Positions 12,301 to 22,539 of a DNA stretch of 64,000 nt are shown here, piece after piece. The stretch spans positions 74,439,475 to 74,503,474 of the forward strand of contig OY856186.1 of NCBI GenBank assembly GCA_963693315.1, read 5' to 3'. Position 1 is the stretch's first letter. The number at the start of each line of letters is the position of its first letter. Source of the DNA: Diogma glabrata. Its lineage: Eukaryota; Arthropoda; Insecta; Diptera; Cylindrotomidae. Position numbers and translations under genes: made by a program. Below the pieces are notes generated by a model. That model did no database searches. It worked only from the letters and a program-made list of their open reading frames with translations, and was not told the origin of the DNA.

Positions 12301-12877
12301 TTGGATTTGATTTTTTAAACAGTTCTAAACAAAGTTCGTGTCTGTTTTGTACCAAAGGAAAACAAAAAAAACTGAAGTAGATATTGCAAAAATTACCGGA
12401 GTGTATATCAGATAACGAAACTAAGTCGTTATTACACACTGTTTGCTATTAATATTACAGCCCCTTTCATTGGATGTAAGTTTTAGCCTATTAATTTTTG
12501 TATACCATTAGATTCCAATTAAAGAAAGTGATAAAGAAAATACTGCTCACAAGTCATAGGAATTTCATATCAGTAACGTAACGCATTTTTAAATGATTAT
12601 TCAACCAATCGGAACCTATATTTTGTTTTCTTATTAATATTGCCAAACTCTTATAACAATTTTAAAACATTTTAAAAATTTGTTTGACCATACAGGAAAC
12701 TCCGATTCCATAATAAACACCGATATATGACTGTTGGCCAAGGAACTAGCTTAATTAATTTGGTTAAACACAGCCGTAGATGGCCTATAACCATCAAGTA
12801 GGCGTAATTATTTTACAATTAATTTACATATACAATTTTATTTTTAGCACAATTAAAAAGCTAGTAATACTTTTTCT

Positions 12878-13110
12878 AAGGGGGGAGTGGTGTTGTGACC
12901 TTAAATTTCAAAATCATTCATCTTTAGTTCTTATCATTTTATATATTCGTTAAAAAATATGTTAAAATGCTAAAAATACGTAAAAAAGTTTGAAGATTCT
13001 AAGGTTCAAGCTTAAAACAAGGTAAGGCTTAAAGATCAAAACTAAAATTAATAAATAAAATTAAGTGAAATAAAAGTTAAAAATATTTTTTTTGTGTTAA
13101 ATTTTATCTT
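12878..13110 (+). repeat. Possible LTR fragment B (polypurine tract then TG...)
   Basis: CTAAGGGGGGAG precedes TGGTGTTGTGACC, and AATTAATAAATAAAATTAAG lies 170 bp on, echoing fragment A. The two could be diverged copies of the same LTR. Confidence 0.25.
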
Positions 13111-14167
13111 ATTAATTCTAGTGTTGATAATATTAATTTTTATACTTACTTACACATTCATTAGGCCTTGGAAACTAACAAATTTGTTTAAGGGAAAAAC
13201 TGTTTCAATTCATTTATGTTTTCATTTAACAAAGATTAGTGAAGTACATTCGGTATAAAAAGTTTTTCAGAAAATAAAATATGTAATAAAAATATTGATT
13301 TATACTAACATTGCTCCACCTATTTTGGTTCAATATTATTAATGGTGGAGGAAGGTTTGAATTAAATACTAATCTCAAGTACGAACTGATTTTGGTGAAT
13401 AGTATATCTCCTAAGGATATTTACTTCATATTTTTTTGTATGTTCGTAAATTCGATAGATCGCTAAAAATGATCGTCTAATAAGTCGTAGTTGTTTTTGC
13501 GAGATTTTTTCTGAAATATATCTGGACATTTAAATTCTGGGTAACTTTGAAGTCAAATAATCAGAGAATGGTTGAACGGATGTATATGTGTTGAAAAGCT
13601 AATTACAACCGACCTATTACACAGATACACAATAATGTTTTTTCTTACAATGTTGATGAAAAAAATTTTTTTGGTTTGCGCTGAAGTGGTCCGCATTTTT
13701 TGAACTTTTGTTTACAATACGAAAGTTCCATTCCTACCTTAAAACATGCCAAAACAAAAAGAAAGTGTTTAGTTTTGTTTTAAATTTTTTTGCGTAAATG
13801 TACAAAAAATTTTTGCACAAATTTGCATTTCTTATAAAAAGAATTTAGTTGTAAGACTAAACTTTATGACCGGAGATGCATATCAGAAAAAAAACGAAGC
13901 TTTTAATTTAATTTTGGCATGTTTAAGGACTTGTTCTATGGCCTCAGTGCCCTCTGTAACAATTTTTTTCTTAGTGTTGTAAGCGTGAGCTAAAAATTTA
14001 CTGTAAATTTTCCATATCCAATAGTTCAGTAAATTACTTTTCCAATGCATATAAAACCCTGTATTTGATTATTTAGAAATTTTTTTTTTGGGTCGTCCAG
14101 AACACGAATTTCATGACTTAAATTTCACCAAAACTAGCAAAAACTCATTTAAGTTTATAACTTTATT

Positions 14168-14215
14168 TTATTCTTTTCAACCATTGAATGTTTTAGCATC
14201 AATTTACTATTCGAC
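14168..14215 (+). repeat. Short interspersed repeat, partner at 38371
   Basis: Forty-eight bases aligned to 38371-38418 with few substitutions, both containing TTTTAGCATCA. Flanks on both sides have diverged, so the full element cannot be delimited. Confidence 0.5.
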
Positions 14216-14264
14216 CTTCATATAAGTGGATAAATAATGATTGAGTTTTATCTTTAAAACAAAA

Positions 14265-14349
14265 CGCCTCGGTCGCGTAGTGGATAGCGTGTCTGCCTAC
14301 GAATTCGAATAAGGCAGATTCAAAGAGGCAGGTTCAAATCCGGCCTGGA
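14265..14349 (+). repeat. tRNA-like sequence (tRNA pseudogene or SINE head)
   Basis: The internal RNA polymerase III box B GGTTCAAATCC is at 14331-14341, and a box A-like GTAGTGGATAGCGT is at 14277-14290. An anticodon-stem-like pair TCTGCCT/AGGCAGA has a 12-14 nt loop, too long for a working tRNA. The acceptor stem does not close and the T stem is mismatched. This is more consistent with a SINE head or pseudogene than with a functional tRNA. Confidence 0.45.
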
Positions 14350-16050
14350 AAATGTATAGATCAATTTCTATTCAAAATTCAAGTCTAGTGAAATAATAAA
14401 AATTCTAAGCCATTTGTGTATTCATTTTTTAAGAAAGTTTATGAGTTTTTTGGAAATTTTGGTTCTTGGAAGTTTTTCAAAAATGAGCTTTTTCACAATT
14501 GCGGTAATAAAATATACAGCAGACATACGTCAGATAATTACACGACTAAAAACAACTGATGTCTCTTTAACTTTCATTAATTTATCCATTTTACCTTCCC
14601 TACTTCAAACTCATCTCATAACCCATCCACTTTACAAAATTTAGCATTAATAGATTCTGATACATAAAAAAATAATAATAATAATAAAATAAAATCTGAT
14701 ACATTTTTAAAGTATTCTATAACATAATAATAATAATCGTTAAAAAAATTAATTTAATATGCGATCATGTGAATTTTTGAATCTCTTTTTCTTTTCAGTT
14801 GATTGCTTAAAATATATAACGCAACAATTTAAAATCTACATTCATATAAACTTAAAAGTAGACACCCGTTTCGATATAAGACAACAAACAAAAAACTGGT
14901 CATGTGTGATTTAGAACTACTATTTTTTAACTCCAAGAGGTGATTTTGTTGTTTAAATATATAAATTTTTTCTAAAAAAAATTACCTTACCATGTTTGGT
15001 TCGATAATTTATTTGTCATTTTATGTTTATTTTATTTTAGGTGAGATGTGAACATGAATCATGTTGATCTTCCTCTCAGTTAGTATAGAGCTTAAGATTA
15101 CCTGAAATCAAAATAAAAATAAATATAATTAGAAATTTAATTAAATAAAATGCTATTTTTTTTAATATAATTAAATTAAATCTATTCATTAAATTGATAA
15201 AGATTTCCTTTTTTTTCTCTCAACATGTAAACAATCATTTTCATTAATTTAAAATATTAATTTTCAATATTAATTACATGTTTCCTTTTAGCTTTTTGTA
15301 ATAATAAAAAACAAATAAATATAAATATAAAATTGTTTTTTATTTTTTAACGATTTCGAGTCTTTATTAATATCTATTTAATGCAATAAAAAATAAACAA
15401 AATTTGTTTTTGATAATTTTATGTTTAATAAAAATGACTTGATAAAATATATAATTATCAAATTAAAACTATTAGAAGGTTTATGATTTTTATAGTATTT
15501 TGTTGTTTGTGTTTTTAATTTTAATATAAAATATTTCGAAAAAGAGGCATAATTAATGATAATAATTTGTTGTGGATTGAGGGTTGAAAATTAAATTCTG
15601 TTATTTATTGTAATTGAAGATGGCGTACGAGTAGATATCATTGTTTGTCACTCTAAGAAATTTAATTAATATTAATATAAATTATATAGTTTTTCAACTG
15701 ATTTTTATGCTAAAAACTTACTAAAGTGATTAATTCAGTGAATTGTGAAAGTTTTTAATGAATTATGGTAATCATACCATAATTATCTATATAAATATTG
15801 TGCGTTTTATCATATGCATATTGATGTACAGTTTCTTATCGAGTCATGTGTAAACCAGTTATTTGCCTGCAAGAATTTTCATCATAATTACAATCAAAAA
15901 CAACTAATTTCTATATAGTGTCAATTATAAGTGCTTTAATCTGATATTAAAAAACATAAATAAACTAATTAAAAGCTATTTTTCGAAACTTTATGAAGCT
16001 AAGTTTAAGTCTTCTAGTGCACCATTATTTGTTAATTATAATTAGTTAAA
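14350..16050. other. AT-rich stretch, no gene seen
   Basis: AAT and TTA runs lie near 14670-14740. Nothing else can be supported. The last few hundred bases may belong to the 5' end of the LINE that follows. Confidence 0.4.
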
Positions 16051-16165
16051 CTATTTTGTGCCAGGTTAGTGTTTGTTTTGTTTTATATAAACGGTAAAAC
16101 TGGTCTGTCTATAATTGCATCAATTGGATTGTCATCAACAAAAACTAAAACAAAACTAATTACAA

Positions 16166-16279
16166 ATGGCTAATAACTCAAACAATTCCAATAATAATAA
16201 AATTGTTACGCGACTCTAGGCTAGTACAATTTGTCCTAATATTTCTCCGGCTAATTCTATAATTGGAAGCACTGATGAC
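16166..16279 (+). pseudogene. Probable true 5' part of LINE ORF1, cut by an in-frame TAG
   Basis: An ATG at 16166 is exactly in frame with the ORF1 that is open from 16280. The frame carries an Asn/Ser-rich leader (MANNSNNSNN...), is stopped once by TAG at 16217-16219, and is otherwise open into ORF1. The simplest reading is that ORF1 once started at 16166 (about 277 codons) and this copy picked up one nonsense mutation. Confidence 0.55.
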
Positions 16280-16999
16280 ATGGATACAAAACTGGATACT
16301 AAACTTAATAAATTTTACATTGATCTTACTGATAAAATGACAAAAATTTTAACTGACTTTCAAAAGGATATCTCACAAGAAATCAATAGAATAGTATCTA
16401 CTTCGGAGACAAAATTTGCTACAGTTGAAGGTAATCTGGAATTTTTAGATAGAAAAGTAGAAAATGATTTAGATGCTGCCAGAAAACAGTTTGAACTAGT
16501 GGCTACCGGCATTCCTCATACCAAAAATGAAAATCTGAAGAGAATATTTAATTCGTTATCCAGTAATTTTGGGTACAGTACGAGAATCGCAGCCAGTAAT
16601 GATGAAACTATTTTTCTACCTCCTGAAGTGGAAGTTTCTCGTTTTAGAGTTGGTTCTACTGAAAATAGAAAATCTAATCAGCCAATTTTAATTCGATTTG
16701 CAACAGTTTTTCACAAAGAACAATACTTCTCACGGTACTTAAAAAATCCGAAAATTCTCCTCGAAAAAATTGAAGGATTCAGTGGAAAAAGTCGTATCTA
16801 TATCCAACAAAATCTAACAAAGGAGTATTATAAAGTACATAAATCTGCATTATCATTTAAAAAATCTGGTATAGTTTTTCAAGTAAAAATCGTGAATGGC
16901 AGAGTTGCAGTCAAATTTCGTGAAGATCTGGATGATTTCAAAGTGTTTTATACTGAAGATGAACTTAAATTAGCAGTTGACCAGTTGGATCGGTCATAA
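16280..16999 (+). CDS. LINE ORF1 protein (coiled-coil nucleic-acid-binding type), N-terminally shortened
   Basis: The open frame has 239 codons. Residues about 1-75 are a helical, heptad-like, charged stretch (KLDTKLNKFYIDLTDKMTK onward) that should form a coiled coil. Residues about 90-230 look like a compact alpha/beta region (for example ILIRFATVFHKEQYF and SRIYIQQNLTKEY), the arrangement seen in L1/CR1-type ORF1 proteins, which coat element RNA. No CCHC zinc knuckle is present, unlike classic Jockey gag-like ORF1. It is followed by a 439-bp gap before the first ATG of ORF2. The ATG at 16280 may be only the first start after the premature stop at 16217. The function is inferred from position and shape, not from a recognised domain signature. 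Confidence 0.65.
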   Translation: MDTKLDTKLNKFYIDLTDKMTKILTDFQKDISQEINRIVSTSETKFATVEGNLEFLDRKVENDLDAARKQFELVATGIPHTKNENLKRIFNSLSSNFGYSTRIAASNDETIFLPPEVEVSRFRVGSTENRKSNQPILIRFATVFHKEQYFSRYLKNPKILLEKIEGFSGKSRIYIQQNLTKEYYKVHKSALSFKKSGIVFQVKIVNGRVAVKFREDLDDFKVFYTEDELKLAVDQLDRS

Positions 17000-17438
17000 A
17001 ATTTCTATGGGTGGTAATGATAATAAATTATAATTTGAATATTTTCCTAAATAATTAATAGTTTAAAATTAAATAGTGACTTAGTGATAAAAAGGACAAG
17101 AGATAAAACAGTGATAAATTTAAGTCAAATTTTTCAGTAAACTTTTAATAATAATCCAAATTAAAATTGTTATATAACTTTTGTTTAAATATCTTTTATA
17201 AATAGGGTATAGGAGGGAAAGGGAAAAAAACCTTATTTATTTTACTTTGTGATATAAGTATTCTGAATTAACATAACACGTTTCAATAATTTGTTTTTTT
17301 ATTCATAATACATACATATTTTTATACATACTAGCTAAATAATAATTTTTTCTTGAAATTATTTTGTTTCTTGTTGTCTTGGATTATTTGTGTATTTATT
17401 TGAACTTTTTTCATATTTTGTAGGTGAACTTTGTTGAT

Positions 17439-20273
17439 ATGGCTCAGAAAATGTTACTAACTCCTGTTGATATGCAAAATATTGTTTTAAAGTCTAGCTT
17501 TAAGTCTAAAGGTAATGGTCTTAATTTTGTTCATATAAATGGTAGCTTATTATCACACTTTGATGAATTCAAAAAAATCATTAAGGATGTCCCACTGGAT
17601 CTGATTGCCATTTCTGAGTCATGGCTTAAAGAGAGACATGGTGATTACTTAGTTGCACTCTCTGAATATAATCTTATACGAAAAGATAGAAGTGATAGGC
17701 GAGGTGGTGGAGTAGTTCTATACATAAATAAAAATATAACTTATAAAATTATTAAAAAGAACTCTACTTCCTCTGTTTTTGATATGATATTTGTGGAAAT
17801 TGAAAATCATTCCCATGATAAAATTCTAGTGGGTGTTATTTACAGTCCTCCTAAAATTAAGTTTATTAAACGTGTCAAGAAATTCCTTACAGATTCAGTC
17901 AGCAAATATTGCGATATTCTAATTATTGGTGATTTTAACTTAAATATACTATCTAATGAACCCTATGTAAGGTCATTTAAATCATTATTAAATTCTATTA
18001 ATTTATCGGTTGCATCTACTGAACCCACGAATTTTGTTAAAGATAGTTGCACATGTATTGATTTGTTGTTATCAAATAATATTCCCAAATTACACTTTTT
18101 TACACAAATCTCTGTTCCTGGTTTATATACCTCGCACGATATGATCTTAGGCTCCTATAATTTTCCGTTGAATTATTTAAATAATAAAGAATATATATAC
18201 AGACGAAATTTTAATACCATAGATATAGATTTACTGTTGTATGAAACTTCTCTTTTGCATTGGGATCTAATATATTCTATGCAAAATATTAATACTAAGC
18301 TTTGTTATTTTAATGATTTGGTCCTCCATCTTCTTAATAAATTTGCTCCCAGTAAAAGATATAAACTAAAATCATTTGATGATTCGTCTTGGTTTAACTC
18401 AGACATATTATCTCATAAGAATACTAGAGATTACTTGTATGAATGTTGGAAAACCGATAAAACTACACAAAACTGGCGAAGATTCACTGGTTATCGTAAT
18501 AAGGTAAATCATATGATAAAAGTAGCTAAATTCAATAATTTTAAAAAAATATTCAATATTGATTTACCCTCTAAAATTCTGTGGAATAATTTTAGAAAGT
18601 GTGGACTGTCAAAATCCAACTCTTCTATTAAAACAAATTTATCAGCAAATGAATTCCAAAATCATTTCTGTTCATCCAGTACTTCTTCCTTAAATACTTT
18701 TAATGCAACTAATTCTATCAACCAACCAAATTCTTTCTATTTCTCTAATGTGTCTGATTTTGAAGTCTCAAATTTAATAAATAATATTAACTCTAATGCT
18801 ATTGGTTGTGATGATATTCCAATTCGTTTCATTAAAATGATTTCACCGATAATTTTGAACTACTTAACACATATTATTAATACATCTTTGACAAGCTCAG
18901 TATTTCCAGATATATGGAAAAAGGCATATGTCGTTCCAGTTAACAAGATTTCTAATCCAACTATGGTCAATGATTTTCGCCCAATTAGCATATTACCATG
19001 CCTTTCCAAAATTTTAGAGAAAATAATGAAAAATCAAATCTTGAATTATATTGATAAACACCAAATGATGAACCCTTTCCAGTCTGGTTTTAGAGAAAGG
19101 CACAATACCATTTCTGCGCTCATTAAAATAGTTGATGATTTAAGTCGGTCAATGTCAGAGGGTAAGGTATCAATTTTGGTATTACTCGATTTCTCGAAAG
19201 CGTTCGACTCCGTTAATCACTCTGTGTTACTAGATAAATTAAAAATAAATTTTAACTTCTCTAAGAGTGCCCTATTATTTTTGCAATCATATTTAACCCA
19301 AAGAACTCAAACTGTTCATGTCAATGATAACTTTTCTAATCCATCTACAATATCCTCAGGCGTACCTCAAGGATCTATATTAGGTCCTATACTTTTCTCG
19401 TTATTTATTAATGACATAAGTTTATTACTCAATATACATTACCATATCTTTGCAGATGATCTGCAAATTTATGATTCTGCCTTACTAAATAATTTCAATG
19501 ATTGCGTTGAAAGAATAAATAGTGCCCTTAACACAATTTCTGATTGGGCTGTCAGAAATCATATACAAATTAATCCTAGCAAATCACAAGCCATAATTAT
19601 AACGCAGAATAAAAGAACTTTATCTCGTGTAAGTTCTTCTCAACTCATTCTGAATGGTCAGCCAATAAAACTTGTCGACAATATAAGAAACCTTGGCCTC
19701 ATTATTAATAGCTCACTAGATTGGGATGATCACGTAAATCTAATAACTAAAAAAATTTATATAACCTTAAATAACTTATGGCAGACAGCGAGCTATACAC
19801 CTCGAGAAGCTAAGCTCAAGCTTGTACGATCTTTGATAGTACCTCATCTTTTATATTGTGCTCCAATCTTTTCGGGCTGCTCTGAAGGCTCTTGGAACAA
19901 GCTAAGTATTGCTCTCAACTCATGCGCGCGATATGTTTATAATATTCCACGAGGTCAATCGATTTCTTTGCATACCAGAAATATTATAAATTGTGACCCT
20001 CGCAACTACCTCAAATTCATGACAGCCTTGTTTATGTTTAAACTAATCAAATATCGAAAACCAACATACTTGTTTGACCTACTAAATTTCTGCAGATCCT
20101 CACGCACAATGAATATCAATTTACCAACTAACTGCAAAACTAAGTCCAGACAAGCTTCTTTTTTTGTCCGTGGAGTAAAAATTTGGAATTCCATTGATCG
20201 TGAAATTAGACTTAAAAGCTCTACGGAGAAATTTAAAGAATTATCATTTGCTTTTTTTGCATCTATCTCTTAA
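17439..20273 (+). CDS. LINE ORF2: AP endonuclease plus reverse transcriptase
   Basis: This is the enzyme that nicks the target and copies element RNA by target-primed reverse transcription. I start at ATG 17439; the frame is open from 17424, but that codon is GTG and TAG precedes it. The length is 944 codons, usual for the group. Counting from 17424, the endonuclease fills about residues 34-245: NFVHIN, AISESWL (Glu 65), GVIYSPP, IIGDFNLNI (169-174) and SHD (237-239). The RT follows at about 455-730: DFRPISILPCLSKILE, FQSGFRERH, LDFSKAFDSV (589-597, catalytic Asp), SGVPQGSILGP (645-655) and IFADDLQIY with the catalytic DD at 678-679. INPSKSQAIII follows, then a cysteine-poor C-terminal region. 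There is no RNase H domain. All catalytic residues I can check are present and there is no internal stop, so the protein could be active. Confidence 0.92.
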   Translation: MAQKMLLTPVDMQNIVLKSSFKSKGNGLNFVHINGSLLSHFDEFKKIIKDVPLDLIAISESWLKERHGDYLVALSEYNLIRKDRSDRRGGGVVLYINKNITYKIIKKNSTSSVFDMIFVEIENHSHDKILVGVIYSPPKIKFIKRVKKFLTDSVSKYCDILIIGDFNLNILSNEPYVRSFKSLLNSINLSVASTEPTNFVKDSCTCIDLLLSNNIPKLHFFTQISVPGLYTSHDMILGSYNFPLNYLNNKEYIYRRNFNTIDIDLLLYETSLLHWDLIYSMQNINTKLCYFNDLVLHLLNKFAPSKRYKLKSFDDSSWFNSDILSHKNTRDYLYECWKTDKTTQNWRRFTGYRNKVNHMIKVAKFNNFKKIFNIDLPSKILWNNFRKCGLSKSNSSIKTNLSANEFQNHFCSSSTSSLNTFNATNSINQPNSFYFSNVSDFEVSNLINNINSNAIGCDDIPIRFIKMISPIILNYLTHIINTSLTSSVFPDIWKKAYVVPVNKISNPTMVNDFRPISILPCLSKILEKIMKNQILNYIDKHQMMNPFQSGFRERHNTISALIKIVDDLSRSMSEGKVSILVLLDFSKAFDSVNHSVLLDKLKINFNFSKSALLFLQSYLTQRTQTVHVNDNFSNPSTISSGVPQGSILGPILFSLFINDISLLLNIHYHIFADDLQIYDSALLNNFNDCVERINSALNTISDWAVRNHIQINPSKSQAIIITQNKRTLSRVSSSQLILNGQPIKLVDNIRNLGLIINSSLDWDDHVNLITKKIYITLNNLWQTASYTPREAKLKLVRSLIVPHLLYCAPIFSGCSEGSWNKLSIALNSCARYVYNIPRGQSISLHTRNIINCDPRNYLKFMTALFMFKLIKYRKPTYLFDLLNFCRSSRTMNINLPTNCKTKSRQASFFVRGVKIWNSIDREIRLKSSTEKFKELSFAFFASIS

Positions 20274-20890
20274 AGGTTTTATGTGTGTATGTGTTTGCAT
20301 GCCTATGTATGTCTATGCATATATTTGTATATATGTATGGGTATGTATGTATGCGTATATATGCGTATATTTTTGTTGTTCTATATTTTATGAGCCATCA
20401 ATTTCAATTTTTTATTTTACTTTTTGTTGCTTTATTCGTCCTGTTCAAATTTATACCAGTAATCCTATATAGATAGTAGTTTCATTTAAACGCTCTGAAG
20501 TTCTATTAAGTTTATATGTATTTTTCTTAGCTTTGATATAAAAATATTAAATGTTGTTTTAGTTTTTATATGTACATTCATGTTTAATCGAGTATAATTA
20601 GTAAAAATTTTATAATGTAAAATAGTGATTTTCTAAATTAATTATATAATACAACATTTAGTATTTTATTATTTTTTCTTTAAATATTTTGAGTACGGGG
20701 AAAATGTGATTATGTTAATTCTTATTAATATTAAGTATGTCCATCTTGAATTTATTAAAAATTTATAAATTTATACAAAAGAAGATTTTGTTTGTGTATG
20801 TAAATACGAATAAAATTGTAAAAAGGCACTGCCTTATTTGTATATTATTGGAAATAAAAAAACAAATAATAATAATAATAATAAATAATA
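20274..20890 (+). other. LINE 3' untranslated region with TATG-rich repeat and (AAT)n tail
   Basis: 20280-20372 is a TATG/TGTA-type simple repeat just after the ORF2 stop. The region ends with AAAAAGGCACTGCCTTATTT (a short self-complementary GGCA/TGCC pair), GGAAATAAA and an (AAT)n run. A 3' microsatellite instead of poly(A) is usual for CR1-group LINEs. Confidence 0.7.
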
Positions 20891-20894
20891 ATTC

Positions 20895-21935
20895 GATTTG
20901 CTTAAAAATGGTACTACTAACAATTACTAACAATTTTGTCCATTTTATTGATTCTATAGAGATGGAGAGAGTTTCTCTCCTGTGTCGACTTGGTTAATGT
21001 GTTGTCCGGACTCATTTTAGTGTATAACTGATTCAGGCATTTGGTGGGGCAATAACTTTTCTTTATTCTCATCCAATGTTTATATTACGGCCATGGTTTA
21101 TAACCTTTTGTTTGACTATCGCAAGCAGTGGTTGTTAACATATATGCTCAGCTTATCATCATATCTATTCAGCTAACTTATTGCATAGGGAACAGTATTA
21201 AACCTACTTTGTACGTATTTAGAACCTGCTCGTTATTTCGATAGAAATTAAATCAGGTTCTATTTGGTTGTATCAGCTCAAACAGGGATTTTGGTTTAGA
21301 GATATTCTGCGTTGGTTTGCAGTTGCATCAAACTGGGCTATACAAAATTAGTGTTTGAATGAATTTAAATTTAACATCAAAATTTATATGCGGCGTTGTA
21401 AGTTACACTAAGAACTAGTAACTCGAACATTTTTTATATTTGCAGAAACATTTATTAGTTGTCGTATTTTTTCACATTAACAAATAAAGTCTGCCAATAT
21501 GTGTGTCTGGTATATTTCATTTTCCAATTGAATTCACTTTCTTGTTGAGTTTCATTTAAAAACTTAAATCATTTTCATTAATGAAATTTTTTTAACAATT
21601 TTTAAGTTAAAATATAGAAAAAAAACAGATACGATAATAATAATATTTCGAAAAGGGAAAACTGCAGATTTATTTATCTCAACATACTTTATCAATAATA
21701 AAAAGTATTGTAATCTAATTAACTTCCAACATCGAATCCAGTTTGGCAGCTTAACATCAATTAACAGCTCTTTTTTTAGTGGTTTCCGATCACTAAGGCG
21801 GTGGTGCAAGGCTTGAAATAGTCGGGATTTATATTAATATTGATTAAATTATAGGAATTAGGAACAATGTATTGACTAGCCATTGATATTGACTAGCCGT
21901 GCAAGTCATGATAAAAGTCGTAAAGAGAAGGCAAA
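20895..21935. other. Moderately AT-rich stretch, no gene seen
   Basis: No supported feature. The minus-strand frame at 21564-21809 has no recognisable family. CAGGGATT near 21280 was considered and rejected as a transposon end. Confidence 0.4.
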
Positions 21936-21939
21936 AAAC

Positions 21940-22530
21940 ATGCAAAAAATTTGCTTTAATAGTACATGTGATAAAATTCCCGTGCACAAAATTGTGCATA
22001 ACACATGTATGGACATGATGTGTACCATATCGTGCACGAATAATAAAAAACGAAATGAAGCAAAATTTATTGAATAATAATAATATTAAACAAAAGAATA
22101 ACGAAAAAATGAAGAATGAAAACGAGAACGATAAATATAAATATATTTTTACATTTTATTAAATGGCTGGTTTCATTTAACTTTAAACGAGATGACTTTC
22201 GTAATATAAATTAATGAATTTTATCTTTTTTACGTCTAAAATAATGCGCAAAAAAAATTTTTTGTGAAGGCAATGAAAACAAACAGAAAACATAAACGGG
22301 CACTTTGAATAAATAATTTAAGTGATTTAAAACAATTATCAAATTTTTTAATATTTCTTTTTCGTCTTGTTTTATATCGTGATATTAATTTTATTTTTTT
22401 ATAATATTAGGAGAATTATGGAAAATAAGTATTATTTTTTGTAGGTAAGTCAAATATTTAAATTTTTTGAAGTATGATTATTTTCATTTAAATTGTAGCA
22501 TGAGATATAAATGATTGAACTGGTTTTTAA
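21940..22530 (+). repeat. Interspersed repeat, uninterrupted copy (partner 39890-42655)
   Basis: The block order is CCCGTGCACAAAATTGTGCATAACACATG (21979-22007), then GTACCAT-CGTGCAC, CGAATAAT-AAAAACGAAAT, TATTTTTACA-TTTTATTAAAT, GGCAATGAAAACAAAC, ACGGGCACTTTGAAT, AGTGATTTAAAA and GTAAGTCAAAT-TTT. All recur in the same order at 39.9-42.7 kb, where the second copy is split by a 2.2-kb insertion. It has no coding capacity and no clear terminal repeats. Confidence 0.75.
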
Positions 22531-22539
22531 ATTTTAGGT

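Larger units (their letters stand above)
11870..14160. other. AT-rich stretch with two possible LTR edges
   Basis: No gene was seen. Two purine-rich tracts followed by TG-starting sequence (near 12070 and 12880) resemble the polypurine-tract/LTR junction of LTR retrotransposons, described separately. The remainder is AT-rich DNA with no recognisable feature. Confidence 0.4.
16060..20890 (+). mobile_element. Nearly full-length CR1/Jockey-group non-LTR retrotransposon (LINE)
   Basis: Two plus-strand ORFs: a coiled-coil ORF1 and an ORF2 with AP-type endonuclease and reverse transcriptase. They are followed by a roughly 600-bp 3' untranslated region ending near GGCACTGCCTT and GGAAATAAA and a short (AAT)n tail at about 20868-20890. 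There are no LTRs. The 5' boundary is uncertain; I set it in the leader upstream of the first in-frame ATG. ORF2 being open over its whole length, while almost everything else here is broken, makes this the youngest large insertion in the window. Clade placement (Jockey versus Daphne/Crack-like CR1) cannot be settled by eye; the FADD rather than YxDD RT box and the microsatellite tail fit the CR1/Jockey group. Confidence 0.9.

Noticed and set aside
20006..20194. Minus-strand ORF inside the LINE
   Set aside because: It is an antisense shadow of ORF2 with no independent support.
21279..21290. CAGGGATTTT as the missing left end of the hAT element at 24660
   Set aside because: Only eight bases agree and the adjacent 8 bp (AGCTCAAA) do not match GCCTAGAT.
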